The notes beneath the pieces are model-generated. The model did no database searches. It saw only the letters and a program-made list of their open reading frames with translations, and was not told the DNA's origin. Both the position numbers and the translations under genes were made by a program. A DNA stretch of 64,000 nt from Amblyomma americanum (lineage: Eukaryota > Arthropoda > Arachnida > Ixodida > Ixodidae): positions 51,309,007-51,373,006 of the forward strand of contig NC_135505.1 of assembly GCF_052857255.1 (NCBI RefSeq), in the 5' to 3' direction. Below are positions 56,986 to 64,000 of this stretch, one piece after another. Numbering within the stretch: position 1 is the stretch's first letter; each line of letters opens with the position of its first letter.

Positions 56986-58307
56986 AATAATACCAAAGGT
57001 AAACCGATCTGCAGGGACAGTCTTTTTTTGATGCTTGTTGATACGATAGCAAAGTTGCTGCTTTAAATGTTTTTTTATTTATGTTTTGACATATGAAGCT
57101 TACATGTGTGCACACTGCAATAAAGTTCAGTTGACAGTTTGCGCAACAGTGTTTGTGTCGTACCTGTGTTCTCCAAAGACAGTTCAAAAACGCAATTATG
57201 TTTGACCACGTTAACTACCAACTAGCCCAATTTGATACCATCCGAGTAGTACCAACTGTACGAAGCGCGAATCTGCGTTCTCGGAATCCGTACGTCGGAA
57301 CACGTACGTTGGGGCGCCCGCTCAGCCGCGAACATATATTTGGAGTGAACATATATTTAAACCCTTTCATTAGGTCAAGTTTGCATTAAAAGTGATATTT
57401 CGTGCTGGAAAAAGTGTTCATTTCAGTTGCAACCACAATGTTATGCCCCGCGTACTGCTTAACTTAACGTTTCTGTCCTGCTATTGGCTCGTGTCTGCCG
57501 ACGCTTCCGGCGTCATTGGAGGCAGCGCGTCAGTATCTAGAAGAGTTCAATCTGGATCTAGTCGGTATTTCATCATACGGTTCTGGAAAGCGCTAAATGG
57601 CACAGGATCATCGTTTGTGTGCGTTGCGTGTGTGCTTGCTTGGTTAAATGCTTGCTTGCGTACGTGCATGCGTGTGCGTTCTTGTGCCAGTTAGCGTCTT
57701 CAAAAACCGTCAGTATCAGTCGTTCTATTTTGGCGGCGACCGGTATTTTGTCGCCGCCGGGCGTCCAGGGGGCGTAGTCTGATGGAGTACGGTGACTTGC
57801 CGCTGCAAATAAACTCGGTTTGGCCGGTCCTTTAGGTAAGCAGTCACGAAAGTTATAGGCAAACGGAGAATATGATGTTCTGAAAATTCTATCCTTAATA
57901 AAAATCCAAATACCTCTTTGTGGCCATTTGGGCTCCTGTCGAAGGGAGCAACTTGAATTTAGCTGGAACAAAATTGATATTTTAGGTTAGCTTTTATTTA
58001 TGTTTTGCATGTTATCAATGTTTGGCCACAAGTGGAAGTTGAGATAAATATTACGCAGCCATGTTAAAGGAACTGCACGTTTACTGTTGTTAGGATGCGA
58101 ACAACACGAAAGGACCCGAACCGAAAGCGCAAAATGCAAATATAGTCTGATCAAAATATCTAGAAGCTTTGTGCACCTATAACACCAGTACTCAATTATA
58201 AAGTGCTGAATTTTAAAACAACGTGAAAACCTTACGGTTGCCATAATAATCTTGAGAACACGCATTAAGGGAATTGTATGTATAATTCCGGAGTAATTCT
58301 TTTTCAG
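56986..58307. other. intron, no recognised feature
   Basis: No gene or repeat recognised. Frames of up to 132 codons on both strands have no domain. Confidence 0.4.
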
Positions 58308-58496
58308 GGCGTAGCATGGGCGACCCTACTGGTATGCGGGCTTCAGCTCTGGCACGCGGTGGGAAGAAGCCTGTCAAATATTGCACCAGTTCCCTTGCTT
58401 CCAAAAAGCCTGGACCGCTGCCCGCCGTTGGCGAACACTACTGATGCAAATATAGAAAATATTACCGTTTTGCGAGAATCCCTCCCAAAAAAGTGG
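58308..58496 (+). CDS. SLC5 symporter exon l (last one seen), donor uncertain
   Basis: The acceptor is TTCTTTTTCAG. The product begins GVAWATLLVCGLQLWHAVGR and continues SLSNIAPVPLLPKSLDRCPP. A loop with potential N-glycosylation sites (NTT, NIT) follows, ending ESLP. This is the SLC5 helix after PWxNSKG and the extracellular loop that follows. Two donors are possible: before GTGGGT (exon end 58492, phase 2) or before GTATTA (58496, phase 0). The open frame runs on to 58616 without family similarity. The remaining C-terminal exons lie beyond 64000 or were missed. Confidence 0.88.
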
Positions 58497-59067
58497 GTAT
58501 TATTTTGCATTCTCTCACTAGAAGTTGCGCCAAACTTTTGCTTCATTGAATCATATGTAATGGTAATTAGATCACCGATGAGACATTCGTTTTTTTCTCC
58601 CCGGCACGGACCTTAGGTTCCATATAGTTTGTGCCAAAATATATAACTTGCTTTTCATGTGATCGCGGCGCTGATATCATGGCGGAATGGCATAAAGCAG
58701 CCTTTTTATCACCACCTGCTTTATCCGTCGAAATATATGGTATGCCATGCTGCATCATCGCGGCAGTTACACCCCGCGCGAGCCAATCGGAGCAGACTTA
58801 TTATAAGGTAAACAGCGTCACGTACGCTACAAAGCCACCTGTAATAATAATTGTGGTAATAGTCACAGATATCAAGAGAGCGCATGCCGTAATGCATGAG
58901 ATAACGGTGGAAGGAGCATGGCTTGAGCTAGCGGCGGAAATGACGTCCAGGAATAGGCGATATTTGAATCTAACCAGCTGCGGGTTATGGGAGAATGCTT
59001 CCTGCGTTGAAAGTGCGAGAAAACAGAGTAAAGCAAAAAAGTTCCATGATGAATGCGTGATGTTCAT
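58497..59067. other. intron, no recognised feature
   Basis: A 177-codon plus-strand frame (58631-59164) runs into the 5' LTR and has no domain. A 106-codon minus-strand frame overlaps it. Both are taken as chance. Confidence 0.4.
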
Positions 59068-59259
59068 TGTGATAGATTGTTCAATCACGCTCTGTGATGT
59101 AGGTATGCCACAAGGGAGCATGCGCCAGTTTTGTGCCTGTTTTTGTTATCACAAGGTGTGCTGATAACTGAACACCACCGTAGCAATTTAAGCAGTCATA
59201 TTGTTTGATTAAAGCGCTTTTGATTCCGTGCAGTGTGACTCACGCTGCAGTCTACAACA
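59068..59259 (+). repeat. gypsy 5' LTR (192 bp)
   Basis: Starts TGTGATAG and ends CTACAACA. It matches the 3' LTR along its length, sharing GCGCCAGTTTT, GGTGTGCTGATAACTGA and GCGCTTT. Many differences from the 3' LTR show that the insertion is old. Confidence 0.9.
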
Positions 59260-59310
59260 GTGGCGATAAAGCAGGTTCTGACCCGCGCAAACACCGGTTA
59301 GCCGGCAGCA

Positions 59311-61180
59311 TGCCTTTCGGAAGTGGCATTCGAGAGTTCGTCCCCATCGAAAATTTGTCGTCTGCAGAATATGTCGAGCGCATTGATTATCGTGCGCAGC
59401 TGACAAGCTCACAACGGATGACAAGTGAGCTGTGTTGCTCACTTGCTGTGGGCCAGAGACGAACTCTCTCCTAGCAACCCTCGTCCACCCTTCGCGACCG
59501 CCCAACGTAGGCTACCAAGTCAACGTCGACGCAGTGAAGAAGCAGATCAACTTGAAGCCGTCTGAATAATACTCACGGCTTTCTGTCCAAAAAGCAGTGA
59601 ACTTGCGCAAAGCAGTGAGCATCCGCCTCGCGTTCGGGAGGGGCTGAGCTCGATCCCCAGTACCGCCGGGGACCCACCAGTTTTCTAATGGGTACAAGGC
59701 TTCCCCCGGCCTGGTGCTCGGCTCTTCTGTCGGGAGATGATTGGGAAAAGGGTCTTGCACCGAACATTTGCATTGACGGATCACAGATAAGTCTACCTGC
59801 AAAGGTGATTAGTGTTTCATTAACACGTGAAGAGTTCGATCCAAAGCTCGTACGCTCTAACCAGCGTCACGTTCAACACTAAGGTCGTCCTTCAGAAGAG
59901 ATTCAGAGTATAACTGCGGTCTTGGGCAAGTCTGGTTTCTCCGGCTGTCCGAGTTTCTGAGAAAAAAATGCGTTCACTGCTTTGCACAAGTTCTCTGAGA
60001 ACTGCGGATTTGGCGGTACAAAATTTTCATTAGAAGATATGAACTTCCGGTTGGATTTTGGAGTATCTGAGAGTGTGATTCAAGAACGATTGTTAGCGGA
60101 AAAGAATCTGACGTTCAAGACGGCATACGAGTTGACAGTAATGGCGTAAATTGCTGCAAAGCAGCAAAAAATTGGCTGTGGTTTAGCTTCGGGTAAACCT
60201 GGTGAGACGCGAAAGAAGCCTCGGACACTGCGTCGCTGGTTAGAGGTACCGCCTGAAGTACTTTCTGCTTTTTCTTCCAAGTAGCACTCTTCCGTCGTTC
60301 TTTTTCTGTCTGTTCGGCACGGCGTTTCTTCCTAGCCTCATTGAAAGCTTGAAGCTTTGCTTTCCAGCGCGCAATCACGGCAGGATGCTCTTCCTCGTCT
60401 ATCGCAAAACCGGTTTCTACCCACGCAGCTCTCCATTGACGTCAGAGATGATGGCTCCGTCCCCGTTGTCAAGCAGAGTACCAATCTCCATGTCTCGAAC
60501 TCCTTTTATATGACGTCACCGTCATACGGCATCGCAAGTTGCCCCAGCTCTTCAATCTTAGACCTTGACCTTGACTTTGACCCTCGAGATATTTGGGGGC
60601 GGCCCAACATCTTGGTTTGGCATATATGTGCCACCATGGCCTATGTAACTTGTGACTGCTCCACGGTTTGACCTCTAAAGCTTTCGAAGGTCATAAACTG
60701 AACTACACTACCCTCTTGAAAACCCAGCGCAGTGAAGCTTTCGCTTCAATTGGACCTCGACCTTAACTTTGACCTTGACCTTCGAGAGATTTGTGTGGTG
60801 GCCCACCATTCTGGTTTTGCATATATGCGCCACCATGGCCTACGTGACTTGCTCCATGGCCTACGTGACTGCTGCACAGGTAAATTTTACCTCTAAAGGT
60901 TTTCAAGCTCATAAACGAAACTACACTACCCTATTGAAAACCTGGCGTAGTGAAGATTTCACTTCAAAAATAATCAGAAGCAATGCACAGGAGCCCAAGT
61001 TCCAGCAGGAGTTAAGGATGGAAGTAGAAAGGGCTGCCAACAGGAAACAACCAGAAAGGGAGCGGTGTTGTTTTAGCTGTTTGGAGCCCATGCCGGATGG
61101 CTTTGCAGATGTAAAAGATGCTGTGTGTTTCAGCGGCGGTGGAAAGGGACATTTATGAAAAGCATGCCGAAATAAGCAGA
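59311..61180 (+). pseudogene. gypsy gag remnant with tandem duplication
   Basis: The start of gag is plausible at 59310 (MPFGSGIREFVPIENLSSAE). The reading frame breaks soon after. Segments at about 60545-60735 and 60745-60950 are tandem copies of about 200 bp, each with GACCTTGAC words and GCCACCATGGCCTA. At 61064-61180 a nucleocapsid-like segment has CCFSCLEP and VCFSGGGKGHL followed by a stop and KACRNKQ. The second Cys of that CCHC knuckle is replaced by Gly. Confidence 0.6.
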
Positions 61181-61289
61181 AGTGGAATTGCAGCTGCATG
61201 ATATGAAGTATTTTGTTAAGAGCGAGTAGGACAAGTTTTTCAGTATCTGCCAAGTAAAAAGTGGGACTCCGAAGTACGTTATAAAACGC

Positions 61290-62960
61290 ATCATCTGTGC
61301 GTGTGGAAGCAGTTATGGCTCTCTGCGACAGCAAAGGTCTGCAAAGGCAGCATACGCCTGTGGCGTATGCGTAAAGAATACTTTCCAGGATGGAGCTAAT
61401 TATGCTCAGATATACCGTGATGCCCTTTTCATAGATTTTGGGGTTCGACATTTTCAACAATACCTTTGTGGACGGAAGTTTCTTATTCTCATGGATCAAA
61501 AACCCTTGCTAGGAGTATTCCAGCGGCAAAAGCTCTTGCCGGCGGTTATTTCCCCGCATGTTACGGTGGACTCTAAAGCTGTCAGCCCACGATTACGCGC
61601 TCAAGTACAGAAAAACCATGGACCATGGAAACGAAGACTGCCTAAGCAGGTTACCGGGCCCCCTAAGCCGCCAATCGACCCAGGGGCCAGGCGGCATACT
61701 CCTACTGTAAGCTGTGTAGTGAGCGCAAGGGAACTGGCAGCATTCACTTGGCGAGATCCCCAGCTGTCACAGGTGAAGCAATAGATCACTGAGGGCTGTC
61801 CGCGAGAACGGGTAGCCCTGAGTTATTCTGCGTATGGGGTAAGGCAAAACAAGTTGTCCGTACATCGTGACTGGGTTCTTTGGGGGATCCCCGCTGTAAT
61901 TCCTGAGGCATTGCAGAAGGAAGTTCTAAGTATTATGCACGCTAATCATCCGAGAGTGAGCCGCCGCGGTAGCTCAGTGGTTATGGTGCTCGGCTGCTTA
62001 CCCGAAATACGCGGCGGTCGGTCGAATTTCGCTGGAGGCGAAATGGTTGAGGTCCGTGTAGTGTGCGACTTCTGTGCACGCTAAAGAACCACAGGCGGTC
62101 GAAATTTCCGGAGCTCTTCGCAATGGCGTTCCTCAGAGCCTGGGTCGCTTTGGGACGTAAAACATAAAATAAAACAAAACAAACAAAATCACCCTGGAGG
62201 GGCGGCCGTGAAGGCAATCGCTAGATCGCACGCATGGTGGCCGAATATGAACGAAAAGATCGTCGAATTTGTCAGGCACTGCACGTCATCGCAGTAAAAC
62301 GGCAGAGTGAAGCAAAGACTGCAACACATTTCTGAACTAAGCCTTAATGGTCGTGGAGTAGAATCCATCTGGATTTCACATGACCAATTCAGGGAGCGCT
62401 TTTTTGTGATGCTAGACGCCCTGTGAAACCGGGCGGAAATCGTAATGATGCCGTCTCTGAAATCATCTACGGTAATTAAAAATTACGGTATACAGCGCCG
62501 TGCTGCCCGGCAAGCAATGATATGACAATGGCGATGGTCCGAGAAATGAAGTGCGGATTACGGAAACATATAGAGGGCACATTATTATGCAATGTTGCAC
62601 GTTTTTTGTTTTAACAGAACTCTACGCCGCACGCCCAGACCAGCAAATCGCCAGCCGAAGTCATACTGGGCCGAAAGTTCAGGACCGCCCTACAAAGCCT
62701 TCACCCGGACGAGAGTGACGCAAGATGGTTTGTGCATGCACCACCAAGAGGTTTCCAGTCGGGTGACGCCATGTACGCGCGTAACGTCTGACCAGAGCCC
62801 GAACAGTTGTCCGCTCGGACTTTGCGATGGATAGGCCACGTTATGTACGAGCTGCGTACTGCAGACTGAGCTGTGCACTGACGCCGTCGGTACCACGTTC
62901 ACAGAGCATGGTGCGCTGAGCCCCGGGCCACACACCATAAAGCTGTCTCTCGTTCGCTCT
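61290..62960 (+). pseudogene. gypsy pol remnant: RNase H and integrase
   Basis: RNase H comes first (PVAYA then RILSRMEL at about 61350; FGVRHFQQYLCGRKFLILMD and QKPLLGVF at about 61440-61520). The integrase H2C2 zinc domain starts with VLWGIPAVIPEALQKEVLSI and MHANHP (61880-61955). It is cut by a SINE and resumes with GGAAVKAIARSHAWWPN and the CTSS remnant of its Cys pair (62190-62295). Later pieces are ESIWISHDQF (about 62365) and, near 62640-62800, SPAEVILGRKFRTALQSLHP then a C-terminal domain. Stops and frame changes are frequent. Confidence 0.82.
61944..62199 (+). mobile_element. Ruka-like SINE nested in gypsy integrase
   Basis: The SINE spans about 61957-62186. The head is CCGCCGCGGTAGCTCAGTGG, the body GCGACTTCTGTGCACGCTAA and GCGGTCGAAATTTCCGGAGC, and the end GGTCGCTTTGGGACGTAAAA with an A-rich tail. 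The flanks AATCATCCGAGAG (61944-61956) and AATCACCCTGGAG (62187-62199) are a diverged target duplication. Both encode the NHP of the integrase, so the SINE came after gypsy. Confidence 0.88.
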
Positions 62961-63070
62961 TCCGTCTACGTCAAGCGCCGCCCTGGGAGCTTCGGGGCCT
63001 GAGACGACGCAGCCGCTCCCGCGTTCCACGCGCGAACGTCACCTCGTGCGACGCTAAAGCATTGTTGACT

Positions 63071-63084
63071 AAAGGGGGAAGGGA
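63071..63084 (+). promoter_or_regulatory. polypurine tract of the gypsy element
   Basis: AAAGGGGGAAGGGA stands directly before the 3' LTR start TGTGAC. It is the usual primer site for plus-strand DNA synthesis in LTR retrotransposons. Confidence 0.9.
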
Positions 63085-63276
63085 TGTGACAGATTTTGCA
63101 ATAACGCGCTGTGAGTTAAGTGTGCCACAAAAGAAAATGCGCCAGTTTTTTGCCTGCTTTTGCTATCACCAGGTGTGCTGATAACTGACCACCAACGTAG
63201 CTATTTATGCCGCGGTATTCTTCGAATAAGGCGCTTTGGATTCCATGCAGTGTAACACTTGCTTAAGCCTACAACA
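63085..63276 (+). repeat. gypsy 3' LTR (192 bp)
   Basis: Starts TGTGACAG and ends CTACAACA. It is exactly as long as the 5' LTR and aligns with it throughout. Confidence 0.9.
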
Positions 63277-64000
63277 TTTATTCATGATGCTTGAGAAACA
63301 GTGTAGGATTTTGTTGTTAATCGCGCTCAAGAACGTCCTAAAATCGAGTGTATTCATATATTCGGACAAAGCAGGAACTACCCTATATAACAAAAGTGTT
63401 TCGGCTTAATTAGTCTATAGTCCTAGTTAAAGTAGCAATCCCCTAACTGGAGTCGCTGTTTTAGCAAAGGCCTCGCAGCAGTAGTTATACAGCACCCCAA
63501 CCTAACTAATATATTAAAGCGCCTATTCGGCAGGGGCCCACCCGGATCAGTGCAGTGTTCATTTGTCGGGAGCATTCGCAGTGCAATTCTTATAGATAAG
63601 CTGTAGAAAATTTGGGCGTCATGATGTGCGACGTACCACGACGCAGATGCTATTTCTGGAAAGGAGGCGAGCGAAATTTAATTGTCGACGTATAGCAGTG
63701 GGCAATTTTGGAGGATTATCAACTTTTTATTTTGTTTCCCTCTTCTTGTGGTCAAAAACTTCTCATGCACTGGTTGTGTAAGCCCAGCTAGAAAATCTTT
63801 CCGCTTAGTGAAATGCCCCAGAACTGCTATGCTGTATTTTATGTTTGCTCTATCATTTTTGTTAACCGCTGTGGGTCATTATAATGGTCTTCTACATGCG
63901 GAGAGAGTAATTTTCCGCCTCTTCGCTAGACAATAACAGGTTGCCCTAAAAGAATCGTGATCACCAGCGGCCGGTTCTGGGAAATTCTGTATCATGTTTA
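63277..64000. other. unassigned DNA, probably still SLC5 intron
   Basis: Frames up to 84 codons have no domain. No later SLC5 exon was recognised here. Confidence 0.4.

Larger units (their letters stand above)
19616..58496 (+). other. SLC5-family sodium/solute symporter gene, 12 exons seen, both ends missing
   Basis: Twelve exons on the plus strand join with consistent phases into about 473 codons of a sodium:solute symporter, a multi-pass plasma-membrane carrier with the LeuT fold. Arthropod relatives are usually named sodium-coupled monocarboxylate or multivitamin transporters (SLC5A8/SLC5A6-like). The substrate cannot be told from sequence alone. Matching features are the GGRTLP opening before TM1, a near match to the family signature at YTALGGLRG, DQMAVQRFMAART in mid-protein, and the Na2-site region GASTSTVSSIVNS. 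Family members are usually about 580-620 residues, so about 100-150 are missing: the first exon, and the end of the protein beyond 64000. Intron phases after each exon are 0,0,1,0,2,2,0,2,1,0,0. Introns reach about 11 kb and hold most of the window's transposons. Confidence 0.93.
59063..63281 (+). mobile_element. Ty3/gypsy LTR retrotransposon, internally deleted
   Basis: Two LTRs of 192 bp (59068-59259 and 63085-63276) flank 3.8 kb. Flanking pentamers are TTCAT and TTTAT, a target duplication with one change. A TGGCGA-type primer-binding site starts at 59261 and a polypurine tract AAAGGGGGAAGGGA at 63071-63084. Inside are gag remnants, a zinc knuckle, RNase H, an integrase zinc domain and an integrase C-terminal part, in plus-strand order and many frames. 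Protease and RT are absent between about 61180 and 61300. A SINE is inserted in integrase. The remnant is inactive and no envelope gene is seen. Confidence 0.9.

Noticed and set aside
58631..59164. 177-codon frame considered as coding
   Set aside because: It runs into the gypsy LTR and is covered by an opposing frame; no domain.
63682..63936. 84-codon frame with hydrophobic stretches as a C-terminal SLC5 exon
   Set aside because: Hydrophobic but no alignment with SLC5 C-terminal helices and no fitting acceptor seen.

Overview
This window looks like nuclear DNA of a hard (ixodid) tick. The strongest signs are many copies of a tRNA-headed SINE with the body of the tick Ruka family, a dense mix of decayed LINE, Penelope, Ty3/gypsy and DNA-transposon remnants, and a host gene split into short exons by large, TE-filled introns. 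Almost all open frames longer than 60 codons are chance or transposon-derived. No bacterial-style operons, rRNA, intact tRNA gene or CRISPR array is visible.

Host gene: one real protein-coding gene is supported, a plus-strand SLC5-family sodium/solute symporter. Twelve internal coding exons lie between 19616 and about 58496. Their splice phases join without conflict into about 473 codons. The exon carrying the N terminus and the last exons (C terminus) were not found; the gene starts at or before the window's left part and continues past 64000.

Layout. 1-3790: unassigned DNA, a minus-strand SINE with target-site duplication (TSD), a tRNA-Val-like SINE relic, and an 843-bp Harbinger-type element carrying a MADF-like first exon. 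4552-5670: a non-autonomous hAT element with a perfect 8-bp TSD, with a hairpin nested inside. 5960-7120: a broken Tc1/mariner-like (DUF4817-type) transposase with an inverted duplication at its second catalytic motif. 7121-11098: a decayed I-clade-like LINE (endonuclease, RT, RNase H, zinc knuckle). 11770-14160: SINE, inverted repeat and microsatellite. 14896-15940: a solo LTR with a perfect 5-bp TSD, followed by a tandem duplication and a minus-strand RTE-like LINE (to about 18610). 19616-58496: the SLC5 gene. Its introns hold a second solo LTR (20606-21652), LINE fragments, SINEs, a CR1-like LINE (39120-42945), a 132-bp near-perfect palindrome, a 118-bp tandem repeat rich in CRE and E-box words, a rearranged RTE-like LINE (49290-50310) and a Penelope-like element with a GIY-YIG domain (56040-56985). 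59068-63276: a Ty3/gypsy element with two 192-bp LTRs, a polypurine tract, a deletion of protease and RT, and a nested SINE.

No clearly new biological system was found. The most unusual structures are the palindrome plus CRE/E-box tandem array at 42946-43540, the Harbinger/MADF element, the inverted duplication inside the transposase, and the duplication that copies an LTR end together with its target site.
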